From the NCBI RefSeq assembly GCF_002195995.1, contig NZ_NHON01000004.1, forward strand, positions 91,324 to 155,323: a DNA stretch of 64,000 bases, read 5' to 3'. The DNA is from Inquilinus limosus (GTDB taxonomy: Bacteria > Pseudomonadota > Alphaproteobacteria > DSM-16000 > Inquilinaceae). Below the pieces are notes generated by a model. The model made no database searches and was not told the origin of the DNA. It was given only the letters and a program-made list of their open reading frames with translations. The translations under genes and the position numbers were made by a program. Shown piece by piece: positions 34,334 through 43,471 of this stretch (its first letter is position 1; every line of letters starts with the position of its first letter).

Positions 34334-36003
34334 GGCAGCCGGCGCGCGGGCTGGCTTTGCGGTGCGGCGGACGGCTGGTTGTCGTTCGCCGCGACCCGGC
34401 AGGCGATGGCGCCGCCGCCCGCAACCGTCAGCTGCGGATACAGCGCCAGCAGCCGGCGCAGCACGCCGTTGGTCCAGCCGAAGCCGTCCTGGTTCGGATA
34501 CTCCCCGCCGCTGGCGGCTTCGGTGCCGGCGACATCGTATTTCTCGGTCAGCTTGCCGGTCTGCGCGTAGATTCCGGCGACCCGCTCGGCCCAGCGGCGG
34601 GCGACGGTCTCCGCCAGGCGGTCATGGCCGGTGCGGGCCAGGCCGCGGATGGCGATCCATTCCAGCGGCGCCCAGCCATTCGGCGCGTCCCATTGCTGGC
34701 CCGACGCGATCTCGGTGGTCAGCAGCCCGCCGGGGGCGAGCAGCCGGCGTTCCAGGGTGTCGGCGACGCGGGCGGCCTGGTCCGGATCGGCCAGGTCGAA
34801 GAACAGCGGATAGGCCGTCGCCAGGGTGACCGTGCCGGTCAGCCGCCCTTCGCGCCACAGATAGTCGGTGAACACTCCGGCCTCGGGGTCCCACAGCAGG
34901 CGCCGCACCGCCTCGGCGCGCTGCCGGGCCAGGGTCTCCAGCTCCGCCGCGCGATCCGGCCGGCCGGCGGCCGCATAGGCCTTGGCCAGCACGGTCTCCA
35001 GCTCGGCCATCAGGCTGTTCAGGTCCGGCGGCACCACCGCCGTCACCCGGATCGTGCCGAGGGTCCTGCCGTCGGCTAGCCAGCGCGAGGAAAAGTCCCA
35101 GCCGCTTTCGGCCGCGGCCCGCAGGTCGCGATAGACCTCGCCCGGCGGTCGGTCGGTCGACCGCGCGGTCTCGACATCCTCGCGATAGGATTCGTCGCGC
35201 GGCTGGTCGCTGTCGTCCCAATAGCGGTTCAGCAGCGTGCCGTCCGGCAGCCGGACCAGCCGGCGATAGGCCTGGCCGGGCTTCAGGAAGTCGGCGCCGT
35301 CCATCCAGAAGGCGTATTCCCGGGCCAGGGTCGGCAGGGCGTCGGCATAGACTTTCGTCGGGTCGTCGCTGCTTTCGGCCGCCAGCTCGACCATGGTGGC
35401 GAAGAACGGCGCCTGCGACCGGCTGAGATAGTAGCTGCGGTTGCCGTTCGGGATGTGGCCGTAGCGGTCGATCAGGCTGGCGAAATTGGCCAGCACGTCG
35501 CGCGCCAAGTCCTGCCGGCCGCTCTGGATCAGGCCCAGCATGATGAAATAGGAATCCCAGTAATAGACCTCGCCGAAGCGCCCGCCCGGGACGACATAGG
35601 GGTTGGGCAGCGGCAGCAGGGTGGAGCGCGGATCGGGCCGGTCCGGCCGCCGCGTCAGCACGTCCCACAGCGCGTCGATATGGCTGCAGACATCCTGGCC
35701 CGGCACCGAGTGATAGCCGGTCTTTTCCGGCGCTGGCGGCGTGAAGTGGCGCCGCACGAAGGCGGCCAGGTCGAAGCCGGGCTTGCCTTTCTCCTCGGCG
35801 TAGCGGCGCAGGATCTCGGCCGGGTCCGCCTTCGGCTCGGCATCGACGAAGGTCTTGCCGTCCGGGAAGACCCGCTGCATCTGCACGTCCTGGAACAGCT
35901 CGCCATAGACCGCCGCGGGCGGCTGTTGCTGGGCCAGGCCGGGCAAGGCGAGGAGGCACAGGGCGAGCAGCAGCGGGACGGCGCGGGCCTGGAACAGCCG
36001 CAT
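34330..36003 (-). CDS. treA: Periplasmic alpha,alpha-trehalase (GH37)
   Basis: 557 residues. A signal peptide (ARAVPLLLALCLLALPGLAQ) leads to the (alpha/alpha)6 barrel with both family signatures: PGGRFGEVYYWDSYF and QWDAPNGWAPLEW. A C-terminal Gly-rich loop, ASGGEYPNQDGFGWTNGV, completes the active site. It splits trehalose into two glucoses in the periplasm, where Gcd could then oxidise them. It is the distal member of a minus-strand run of carbohydrate genes. Confidence 0.95.
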   Translation of the reverse strand: MRLFQARAVPLLLALCLLALPGLAQQQPPAAVYGELFQDVQMQRVFPDGKTFVDAEPKADPAEILRRYAEEKGKPGFDLAAFVRRHFTPPAPEKTGYHSVPGQDVCSHIDALWDVLTRRPDRPDPRSTLLPLPNPYVVPGGRFGEVYYWDSYFIMLGLIQSGRQDLARDVLANFASLIDRYGHIPNGNRSYYLSRSQAPFFATMVELAAESSDDPTKVYADALPTLAREYAFWMDGADFLKPGQAYRRLVRLPDGTLLNRYWDDSDQPRDESYREDVETARSTDRPPGEVYRDLRAAAESGWDFSSRWLADGRTLGTIRVTAVVPPDLNSLMAELETVLAKAYAAAGRPDRAAELETLARQRAEAVRRLLWDPEAGVFTDYLWREGRLTGTVTLATAYPLFFDLADPDQAARVADTLERRLLAPGGLLTTEIASGQQWDAPNGWAPLEWIAIRGLARTGHDRLAETVARRWAERVAGIYAQTGKLTEKYDVAGTEAASGGEYPNQDGFGWTNGVLRRLLALYPQLTVAGGGAIACRVAANDNQPSAAPQSQPARRLP

Positions 36004-36083
36004 GGGAAAACTCTCCGGCCTGAGGGGCGGGAGACAGGGAATTTAGGTCCCGCGGCGCCGGCGGCCAGACGGCCGGCTCTGTA

Positions 36084-37505
36084 TCAGGCCGGCGCAATCT
36101 CCCGCTGAGCCTGGACTGCGGTGATGAAGCCGGCATAGCTCCAGCCGAGATGCCTGGCCGAGGTCTGGGCGCCGGTCTCGCGGTCGAACTGCTCCGACAG
36201 CGCGCCATCGGCCGGGGTGAAGGCCTGGACCGTGGCCAGGAAGGCGTCGCCACGGTCGTGGAAGGCGGCGGCCATCCGGCGGCTGTCGAGGCCGTCGGGC
36301 TCGGTGCCCAGCGCGCGGGCGGCGAAGCCGCGATTGTCGTCGGTCAGCGCGAATGCCGCGCCGCCCGCCAGCGCCGCGGCCAGGCGGTAATGGAACTCCG
36401 CCGCCGCCAACGTCGCGATGTACCAGGCGCCGCCGCCGAAATAGCGGTCCTCGCGATAGCGGCCCAGCGCCGGGGCGGCGCGGCCGGCATTGATCGGGTA
36501 AAGGCCGGCGAACAGGTCCTCCAGCGCCGCCAGCGTCGCCTGGGCGCGCGGATCCAGCACGCTGTGCGGGCCGGAGGGGAGTCTGGCATGGAGCACGCCG
36601 AGGATCACCGCGATGTCGAGGTCGCGGCCCGGCGCGCCGGACCCGGCCGGCAGGAGGCTGGCATAGGCCCGGGCGTCGGGCCGCCAATGCCCGTCCGCCG
36701 CGGCGGCGAGGGCGGCTGCAGCCTCCCGGCACCGGCCGGCGGCCGCGGCATTGCCCTGGGCCTCCAGCCATTCTGCGCCCCGGCGCAGCGCGGCGCATTG
36801 CACGACGCCGGTGTAGTAGTCGTGGCCGAGGCTGTCTTCCCAGATCTCGAAGCTGGGCTCGGCGTGATGCGCCAGCACGAAGTCCAGGTCGATGCGCAGC
36901 AGCGCGGCCGCCTCGTCCCGCACGCCCGGCGCCAGCACGCCATCCTCCAGGCACCGCAGCAGGGTCAGGGCCTGCAGTGCCGACCCGTCATGCTGCGGCC
37001 GCGACCAGTTCAGCGTATCCAGCGTCCCGTCCGGGTTGACCCGCACCTCGCCCCAGATGCGGTCGCCGGCGACGCCGCGCAGATCGGCTTCGGACCGGAC
37101 ATGCTGCACGAAAGCCGGATCGACGCCCCGCCTCGGGTCGCCCCGGGCCAGCACCGCGGCGCCGGTCAGGTCGCGCAGCCCGAGGCTGAAGCGAATGTAG
37201 TCGGCGATGGCGCCGGCATCCGCGGCCGGCCGGGTGCCATCCGCCACCAGGATGCGCAGCGCATCCATCACCAGTGCCGAATCCCGGAACCAGTGGAAGA
37301 AATAATCCGGATCGGGGTCGTAGGCGCCCATCACCGAGGACGCCACCACCGATCCCGGCCGCGGCACGATGCGCTGGCGGAAGGGCGGCCGCTCCTTCAC
37401 CAGATGGGTGGCGGAGACGCCGAGCGTCAGGTTGCGGGCGGCGACCGCGTATTGCCGGTCGATCCAGTCGCCCAATGAAGCCATATCCCCGCCATCTGAT
37501 GTCAT
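36084..37505 (-). CDS. Glycoside hydrolase family 15 (glucoamylase-type) protein
   Basis: 473 residues from the ATG at 37505; a second ATG at 37484 (MASLGDWIDRQ) is equally possible. No signal peptide, so cytoplasmic. GH15 features: SVMGAYDPDPDYFFHWFRDSALVMDAL near the N terminus, FEIWEDSLGHDYYTGVVQ with the general-acid Glu region, and GGAWYIATLAAAEFHYRLA and SARHLGWSYAGFITA at the C-terminal side with the base Glu in LSEQFDRETG. GH15 enzymes release glucose from alpha-glucans or trehalose. Given its neighbour treA, trehalose or glycogen breakdown is plausible. A palindromic repeat lies 30 bases upstream of the start. Confidence 0.88.
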   Translation of the reverse strand: MTSDGGDMASLGDWIDRQYAVAARNLTLGVSATHLVKERPPFRQRIVPRPGSVVASSVMGAYDPDPDYFFHWFRDSALVMDALRILVADGTRPAADAGAIADYIRFSLGLRDLTGAAVLARGDPRRGVDPAFVQHVRSEADLRGVAGDRIWGEVRVNPDGTLDTLNWSRPQHDGSALQALTLLRCLEDGVLAPGVRDEAAALLRIDLDFVLAHHAEPSFEIWEDSLGHDYYTGVVQCAALRRGAEWLEAQGNAAAAGRCREAAAALAAAADGHWRPDARAYASLLPAGSGAPGRDLDIAVILGVLHARLPSGPHSVLDPRAQATLAALEDLFAGLYPINAGRAAPALGRYREDRYFGGGAWYIATLAAAEFHYRLAAALAGGAAFALTDDNRGFAARALGTEPDGLDSRRMAAAFHDRGDAFLATVQAFTPADGALSEQFDRETGAQTSARHLGWSYAGFITAVQAQREIAPA

Positions 37506-37534
37506 CGGCAGTCGTCCATTCCGACTTCTAAAGC

Positions 37535-37616
37535 CGTCATCGCGAGGAGCGAAGCGACTTGGCGATCCAGCGGCTCGATGCTGGATGGCCACGCCCCTTC
37601 GGGGCTCGCCATGACG
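37535..37616. repeat. Interspersed palindromic repeat, copy 3
   Basis: CGTCATCGCGAGGAGCGAAG faces GGGGCTCGCCATGACG. The core has GGCGATCCAGC and GCTGGATGGCC. Same family as 1926-2011 and 14952-15040 but more diverged. It separates the GH15 gene from the GH144-like gene. Confidence 0.78.
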
Positions 37617-37648
37617 ATAATGAGCGTAGAGTGTGGTCCCGGGTCCGG

Positions 37649-38941
37649 CTAGCGCTGGCCCAGATGCGGGCTCTGGAAGCCGAGGGTGCGCAGGCCGCGC
37701 TGCACGTCCGGGTCGCTCATGAACAGCTTCCACAAGAGGCCGGTGCGGTGGTTCTCGATCATCACCACGATCGGGCCCTGGTCGATCGCCAGATGAGTGT
37801 CGGCCACCCAGTCCGCCTGCTCAGAGAAGGCGTCGACGAAGCCGAACTTGTCCCAGATCCGGTCGCCCAGCGTTTCGTAGAAGTGCCGCAGCGCCCGCAT
37901 CGACTGCTCGGGGGTGTAGGGCATGGCCGACAACGCCGCGGTCGGGCTGATGACGCCGAGGTCGTTGTCCGGCGCATGCGCCGAATAGCCGCCCGGCGTG
38001 TCGCTGGCGGTCAGGCCCCAGCAATCCGGCCCGTAGCCCTTGAAGCCGTTCGGGTTGCGGATGCAGTGCTCGTAATTGATCAGCGTGTGCCGGCGGTTCT
38101 GCTCCCAGTAGTCGGCGTACTGGTCCTTCAGGCCGCGCGGGTCGAGGCCGAGGAACGAGTAGTGGCTGAAGAACAGCGGCCCGCCATAGGGCATGCCCAG
38201 CGGCAGCTCGATGTCGTAGTAGCGGCGCTGGCTGAGGAACCACCGGCCGACGGCGTAGCCACGGTGATAGACCTCGGCGTCGATGGCGTAGCGCGGCGAG
38301 GCGGCGGCCATGACGTAGGTGATCAGGCACTCGTTCCAGCCGCGGATCTCGTGGCCCAGGCCCCAGCCATTGTTGGCGCCCCAGTGCCAGAACAGCACGT
38401 TCAGCCCGCCGCGCGTGTACCAGCTCCACTCGGTCTCGTTCCACAGCCAGGCGATGTGATTGCGCAGCTCGGTCTCGCTGGCGGCGTCGCGGTCGAAATA
38501 GCGCCGGGCGGTCAGCAGCCCCTGGAACAGGAAGGCGGTCTCGACCAGGTCGCCGCCATCATCCTTGCGGCTGAAGGAGACGGTGGCGCCGGTGCGGCCG
38601 TCGAGGAAATGCGGGAACACGCCGTGATGCGAGGTCGTGTGCTCGAGATGGCGCACGATCGTCATCAGCCGCTCGACCGCCGCGGCGCGCTCGATCCAGC
38701 CGCGCTCGGCGGCGACGATGATAGCCATGATGCCGAAGCCGGAGCCGCCGGTGGTCACCCAGTCGTTCGGCGCCTTGCCCGCCCGGTCGGTGCGGTCCGG
38801 GATCATGCCGCTGACCGGGTGCGCCGCCTCCCAGAAGAAGCGGAAGGTCTGGCGCTGCACGAGGTCGAGCAGGGCGTCGTCCGACAGCGCCGCGGCGCCC
38901 TTCTTCGAGGCGCGGCGGGCGGGTGCCGATCGCTTGGTCAT
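37649..38941 (-). CDS. Glycoamylase-like (GH144-type, PF10091) hydrolase
   Basis: 430 residues, no obvious signal peptide (basic N terminus MTKRSAPARRASKKGA). The (alpha/alpha)6 core is seen in QRQTFRFFWEAAHPVSGMIPDRT, TTGGSGFGIMAIIVAAERGWI, VLFWHWGANNGWGLGHEIRGWNECLITYV, and PLFFSHYSFLGLDPRGL. Members with known activity are endo-beta-1,2-glucanases or related enzymes. The start overlaps the stop of the ABC protein gene by 4 bases (ATGA), so the two are translationally coupled. I infer a shared glucan substrate, perhaps cyclic beta-1,2-glucan or an osmoregulated glucan. Confidence 0.88.
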   Translation of the reverse strand: MTKRSAPARRASKKGAAALSDDALLDLVQRQTFRFFWEAAHPVSGMIPDRTDRAGKAPNDWVTTGGSGFGIMAIIVAAERGWIERAAAVERLMTIVRHLEHTTSHHGVFPHFLDGRTGATVSFSRKDDGGDLVETAFLFQGLLTARRYFDRDAASETELRNHIAWLWNETEWSWYTRGGLNVLFWHWGANNGWGLGHEIRGWNECLITYVMAAASPRYAIDAEVYHRGYAVGRWFLSQRRYYDIELPLGMPYGGPLFFSHYSFLGLDPRGLKDQYADYWEQNRRHTLINYEHCIRNPNGFKGYGPDCWGLTASDTPGGYSAHAPDNDLGVISPTAALSAMPYTPEQSMRALRHFYETLGDRIWDKFGFVDAFSEQADWVADTHLAIDQGPIVVMIENHRTGLLWKLFMSDPDVQRGLRTLGFQSPHLGQR

Positions 38942-40791
38942 TCCATCGGGTCTCGGTGGTGGAGCAGGGGGGCGAAGCCGGCGGAGGAGGGGATGGCCCG
39001 CCGCGGCGGCCGGCCGATCGGGATCCGGCGCTCGCCCGTGACTTCGTCGGTCAGGTGCAGCCGCAGGACCCGGGTGTAGAAGCCGTTCTTGACCTCGCGC
39101 CGGGCGATGGTGATCACCGCCGTCCCCGGCAGCTCATGCTCGAAGATCGACATCGCGGTCTTCCGCCGCTCCTCGTCCAGCGCGTCGACCATCTCGTCGA
39201 TGAACACCCATTGCGGCTTGTGCAGCAGCAGCCGGGCGAAGGTCATCGTCTGCAGCTCGTCGCTGGTCAGCTCCTTGTCCCAGTTCTTCACCTGGTCGAG
39301 CGAGATCTCGTGATGCCCCATCTCGGTGCGGCGCAGCGCGGCGCAGATCTCGTCATCGGTGAAGCTGGACGCATTCATCGGATAGGTCAGGGCGTCGCGC
39401 AGCGGGCCGGGTGGCAAATAGGGCCGCTGCGGCAGGAACATGGTGCTGGCCTGCGGCGGCATCACGATGCGGCCGGTGCCCCAGGGCCACAGCCCGGCGA
39501 AGGCGCGGAACAGCGTGCTCTTGCCGCCGCCGGTACGGCCGACGATCAGCACGCGCTCACCCGGCTTGATCTCGACCTGCTCATCGTCCAGAACCGCCAG
39601 GCCGCCGGCCGACAGCACGCCCAGCTTCTCGAAGCCGAGCGCCTCGCCGCTGCCCTCGGCGATCTCGATCTTGCGCGGCTCGCCGTTCAGGTTCTCCAGC
39701 GTCACCAGCGTCTCGCGGAAGCTCATCACCCGCAGCAGCGTCGCCCGCCAGTCGGCCAGGTTGCTGAAATTGTCGACGAACCAGCGCAGCGCCTGCTGCA
39801 CCTGGACGAAGGCGCCGACCGCCACCATCAGCTCGCCGAAGGTCAGGTCGCCACCGAAATAGCCGGGCGAGGCGACCAGGATCGGGGCAACGATGGTGAA
39901 CCAGCCATAGCCGGCGGTGATCCAGGTCAGGTTGGTGACGGCGCGGACATAGCGCAGCATCACCGCGACGATGCGGTCCAGATCGGTGTCCAGGCGCCGC
40001 CGCTCATCCGCCTCGCCGCTGTCGAGGGTGATGCCGTCGACATGCTCGTTGACGCGGACCAGGGCGGCGCGCAGGTCGGCCTCGCGAGCATAGCGCTCGG
40101 CGTTGATGTTGATCAGCGGCTTGCCGACGCGCCAGCTGATCCAGGAGGCCAGGGCGGCGTAGACCAGGGCGCACCAGACCATGTAGCCCGGGATCGACAG
40201 CGCCATGCCGTCGATCCTGAGCACGATGCCCTGGGACAGGATCCACAGCACCCCGATGAAGCTGATCAGCAGCAGGGTCGCCTGCAGCAGGCCGATGCCG
40301 AGATCGGTCGACAGCTCGGTCAGGTGCCGTGTGTCCTCATGGATGCGCTGGTCCGGATTCTCACCGATCTCGCCGGCACCGGCCAGGCGGAAGGCGCGCT
40401 TCGGCTTCAGCCATTCGGTGAACAGGTCGCGCGTCAGCCCGGCCCGCAGCCGCACCTTCAACGTCTGGTTCAGCCAGGCCTGGGCGACGTTGAGGGTCAG
40501 CAGCACGCCGGCGATGAAGACGAAGACGATCAGCTGATGGAAGAAGCCACCCAGGCTCTTCTGCGCCAGGGCGTCGTAGAAGGGCTGGTTCCAGGCGTTC
40601 AGCCGGATCTGCGCCGCCGCGGTCAGGCCAATGACGACGACGACGCCGGCGATGAGAACGAGGATCCGCTTCCAATCCGGTGATGCTTTCAGCGTCCGGA
40701 ACAGGGTCAGGAGCTGAGAAGGAAGACTCTGGCTGACGATCGAGTGCTCTTGACCAGCAGCCGTGTTCGACGCCTCGGGCGCCTGTGCCAT
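38938..40791 (-). CDS. ABC transporter, fused membrane and ATPase domains (ABC_membrane_2 / YddA type), degenerate signature motif
   Basis: 617 residues from the ATG at 40791. Membrane domain 40-345 of the SbmA/BacA/YddA class (IRLNAWNQPFYDALAQKSL, QRIHEDTRHLTELSTDLGIG). ATPase domain 380-605: Walker A GRTGGGKST (418-426), Q-loop FLPQRPYLPPG, Walker B WVFIDEM. The signature, normally LSxGE, reads LTSDELQ (508-514), and the D-loop is MVDALDEE instead of ATSALDEE. Such DEL variants form a subgroup I have seen in alphaproteobacteria; activity is not excluded. It is coupled to the GH144-like gene. The transported substrate is unknown; related proteins move peptides, vitamins or long-chain acyl compounds. 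Confidence 0.9.
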   Translation of the reverse strand: MAQAPEASNTAAGQEHSIVSQSLPSQLLTLFRTLKASPDWKRILVLIAGVVVVIGLTAAAQIRLNAWNQPFYDALAQKSLGGFFHQLIVFVFIAGVLLTLNVAQAWLNQTLKVRLRAGLTRDLFTEWLKPKRAFRLAGAGEIGENPDQRIHEDTRHLTELSTDLGIGLLQATLLLISFIGVLWILSQGIVLRIDGMALSIPGYMVWCALVYAALASWISWRVGKPLININAERYAREADLRAALVRVNEHVDGITLDSGEADERRRLDTDLDRIVAVMLRYVRAVTNLTWITAGYGWFTIVAPILVASPGYFGGDLTFGELMVAVGAFVQVQQALRWFVDNFSNLADWRATLLRVMSFRETLVTLENLNGEPRKIEIAEGSGEALGFEKLGVLSAGGLAVLDDEQVEIKPGERVLIVGRTGGGKSTLFRAFAGLWPWGTGRIVMPPQASTMFLPQRPYLPPGPLRDALTYPMNASSFTDDEICAALRRTEMGHHEISLDQVKNWDKELTSDELQTMTFARLLLHKPQWVFIDEMVDALDEERRKTAMSIFEHELPGTAVITIARREVKNGFYTRVLRLHLTDEVTGERRIPIGRPPRRAIPSSAGFAPLLHHRDPME

Positions 40792-41401
40792 TGAACCTGT
40801 CCGATCCCTACCGCGTCTCGCGCTCCCATTCGGGATGCCTGCGCCGATCATACTCACACAGTCGAGATCGGTCGTGCACCGAATTGAAACCTCAGCTTTT
40901 GTGCGGGTTTCCGCGCCCATCACGCCACCCGCTCCGCTTGGGTGGCGGCGGCGGGGCGGAAGACTCGGCGGGAAAGGCGCCGGGAAACAGCCAAAAATCG
41001 TCCGGCATCGAGGCGTACCGCAGCGGCAGAAGAAATCCCTGTCCACCCCTTCACATCGACAATCATACCGCTCTTTATGATCCGCATTGTAGAAATAATA
41101 TGACCGTTACACTGGGTGATGGATGATGAACTCCGAGTGAATTCAATAGAAGCGTAACACGGAGTCCGGGCCGATCCTCTACCAATATCGGATGAAGCCG
41201 GCGAAACGAGGGCAGGGCCGCCATATTGTCGGATGTCGTGGGATTCGGGCCACAGCGACGGCCGCTCCGCGGCGTCAGGCGGCGGCACGGCCCGGGCGGG
41301 CTGCGGACTCGGAGAATAAAGGGCCGTTTCCATGCCGCGATCAAAGCATGGGCGGCGGATCCGGGCTGTGACTGCCGTAACAGCCCGGTATGTCCGGGCG
41401 G
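40792..41401. other. 610-base intergenic region, AT-rich in the middle
   Basis: It lies between the divergent start of the ABC gene and the 3' end of the BKACE gene. Bases 41060-41170 are AT-richer than the surroundings and probably include the ABC gene promoter. Open frames on both strands have no ribosome-binding sites, no coding bias and no family resemblance. No repeats or IS ends are visible. Confidence 0.5.
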
Positions 41402-42334
41402 TCAGAACGACACGCGGTCGCCGCCCTTGAGCTCCAGGATCGCGCGCGCCTCGTCGGGCGAGGCGATCTCAAGGCCGAGTCCCTCGATGATCTGGCGGGC
41501 CAGGCGCACCTGCTGCGCGTTCGATTCCGCCAGCTTGCCCGGCCCGGCCCAGAGCGAATCCTCGAGCCCGACCCGGACATTGCCGCCCATCGCCGCCGCC
41601 ATCGCCGCGATCGGCAGCTGGTTGCGCCCAGCCCCGAGCACGGACCATTCGTACTGGTCGCCGAACAGCCGGTCGGCGGTGCGTTTCATATGCGCCACAT
41701 CCTCCGGATGCGGGCCAATGCCGCCGAGGATGCCGAACACCGTCTGCACGAACAGCGGCGGCTTCACCAGTCCGCGCTCCAGGAAATGGTGCAGGTTGTA
41801 GAGATGCGCGGTGTCGTAGCATTCGAACTCGAAGCGGATGCCGTCGTCGCTGAGGGTCCGCAGCACGAACTCGATGTCCTTGAAGCTGTTGCGGAACACC
41901 AGGTCGCGCGAGGCCTCCAGCGCCTCCGGCTCCCAGGCATGCTTGAACTCCTTGAACCGGTTGAGCATCGGGAACAGGCCGAAATTCATCGACCCCATGT
42001 TCAGCGATGCCACCTCCGGCTTGAAGGTCTGGGCCGGTAGGATGCGCTCCTCGACCCGCATCCAGGGGGCGCCGCCGGTGGTCAGGTTCACCACGCAGTC
42101 GGAGCGCTGCTTGATCACCTTGAGGAAGGGCTCGAAGGCCTGCGGCGTCTGGTCGGGCTTGCCGGTCTCGGGGTCGCGGGCGTGCAGATGGACGATGGCG
42201 GCCCCGGCCTCGGCCGCGCCGATCGCCGCCTCGGCGATCTCCTCGGCGGTCACCGGCAGGTGCGGGGACATCGACGGGGTGTGGATCGCCCCGGTGACGG
42301 CGCAGGTGATGACGATCTTGCGGTTCTTGGCCAT
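41402..42334 (-). CDS. Beta-keto acid cleavage enzyme (BKACE, DUF849)
   Basis: 310 residues, complete TIM barrel. KIVITCAVTGAIHTPSMSPHLPVT opens the family; zinc ligands are in AIVHLHARDPETG (HLH) and near ASLNMGSMNFG; later motifs are FECYDTAHLYNLHHFLERGL and GGNVRVGLEDSLW. BKACE enzymes cleave a beta-keto acid with acetyl-CoA, giving acetoacetyl-CoA derivatives; known substrates include 3-keto-5-aminohexanoate and 3-dehydrocarnitine. The next gene upstream encodes a 3-hydroxyacid-type dehydrogenase that could make the keto acid. The exact substrate is not given by sequence. Confidence 0.93.
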   Translation of the reverse strand: MAKNRKIVITCAVTGAIHTPSMSPHLPVTAEEIAEAAIGAAEAGAAIVHLHARDPETGKPDQTPQAFEPFLKVIKQRSDCVVNLTTGGAPWMRVEERILPAQTFKPEVASLNMGSMNFGLFPMLNRFKEFKHAWEPEALEASRDLVFRNSFKDIEFVLRTLSDDGIRFEFECYDTAHLYNLHHFLERGLVKPPLFVQTVFGILGGIGPHPEDVAHMKRTADRLFGDQYEWSVLGAGRNQLPIAAMAAAMGGNVRVGLEDSLWAGPGKLAESNAQQVRLARQIIEGLGLEIASPDEARAILELKGGDRVSF

Positions 42335-42350
42335 CGGGCTGTCCTCTGGT

Positions 42351-43295
42351 TCAGGATTCGGTCGGGGCGGCGGGCTGCGCCGCCTTGTGGGCCTTCAGCG
42401 CCGCCAGGCGCCGGTCGCGCCAGGCGCTGCGGGCGGCCAGCCGCTTCGCGTCCGGGGCCTCGCCCCAGCCGGCCAGCAGCCGCTCGACGGTCGCGGCGTC
42501 CCACACCTCGGGCCCGGCGGGGTCGGCGGCGAGGCGGCGGTAGAAGCCGGTGTAGCGGGCGCAGTAGTCGGGGATGCCGCCCGGCGCGTTCAGCTCGATC
42601 GTGGCGAAGGGGCCGAGGAAGGACCAGCGCAGGCCGAGCCCGTCCTGTATGGTCTTGTCCAGATCCTGAGGGCTGATCACGCCCTCGCCGACCAGCCGGA
42701 AGGCCTCGGCCAGCAGGGCGCCCTGCAGCCGGTTCAGGACGAAGCCGTCGACCTCGCGGTGGATCGTCACCGGTTCCTGCCCCACGGCGCGGTAGACCGC
42801 CCGCGCCCGCTCGATCGTCTCCGGCGCGGTCCAGGGGGCGCCGCACAGCTCGACCACCGGCACCAGATGCGGCGGGTTGACCGGATGGGCCACCAGGCAG
42901 CGCCCGCGCCCGGCCAGATCCTCGGTGAAGCGGGAGGCGACGATGGCGGAGGTGGAGGAGGCGAGGATCGCGTCGCGCGGCGCCAGCCGGTCCAGCTCGG
43001 CGAAGACCGCGCGCTTGATCGCCACATCCTCCGGCAGGTTCTCCTGCACCAGTTCGGCGCCGGTGACGGCCTCGGTCAGCGATCCGGCGGCGCGAACCCG
43101 TGCCGCGGCGCCGGCCGGGTCGTCGACGAGACCGTGGGTTGCGAGCTCCGCCAGCCCTTCGGCGATCAGCCCCGGCGCAGCCTCCAGCGCGGCGGCGCTG
43201 GCATCGGTCAGCCGCACCTGCCAGCCGGCGGCGGCGAAGACGATCGCCCAGGACCGGCCGATCAGCCCGGTGCCGATGATCGCGACGGTCGGCAT
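42351..43295 (-). CDS. 3-hydroxyacyl-CoA dehydrogenase family protein, lambda-crystallin / L-gulonate 3-dehydrogenase-like
   Basis: 314 residues. NAD fold VAIIGTGLIGRSWAIVFAAAGW; catalytic region SSTSAIVASRFTEDL and HPVNPPHLVPVVELCGAPWT with the conserved His; C-terminal domain REVDGFVLNRLQGALLAEAFRLV and DGLGLRWSFLGPFATIELNAPGG. It oxidises a free 3-hydroxy acid rather than a CoA ester in the lambda-crystallin branch; L-carnitine dehydrogenases are close relatives. It is 16 bases upstream of BKACE on the same strand, so the pair would run hydroxy acid, keto acid, cleavage. Confidence 0.9.
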   Translation of the reverse strand: MPTVAIIGTGLIGRSWAIVFAAAGWQVRLTDASAAALEAAPGLIAEGLAELATHGLVDDPAGAAARVRAAGSLTEAVTGAELVQENLPEDVAIKRAVFAELDRLAPRDAILASSTSAIVASRFTEDLAGRGRCLVAHPVNPPHLVPVVELCGAPWTAPETIERARAVYRAVGQEPVTIHREVDGFVLNRLQGALLAEAFRLVGEGVISPQDLDKTIQDGLGLRWSFLGPFATIELNAPGGIPDYCARYTGFYRRLAADPAGPEVWDAATVERLLAGWGEAPDAKRLAARSAWRDRRLAALKAHKAAQPAAPTES

Positions 43296-43471
43296 GCCCT
43301 TCCTCCCGGAGTCTCTTTAGAACAACGGTCCGACAAAGCGGGGCGCGGGTCCAGACCGCGATCGGCAACCCAGGGCGGCTTGGTGGCCATGGCGGGCCGG
43401 GCTAGGGTTGCGAATGCGCGCCGCGACGAAGCGCGGCCGGGCGAATAACGAGCGAGAAGAAGGAGACCACC

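Noticed and set aside
40792-41046. N-terminal extension of the ABC protein
   Set aside because: Arg/Pro-rich, no homology; the ATG at 40791 starts the conserved protein.
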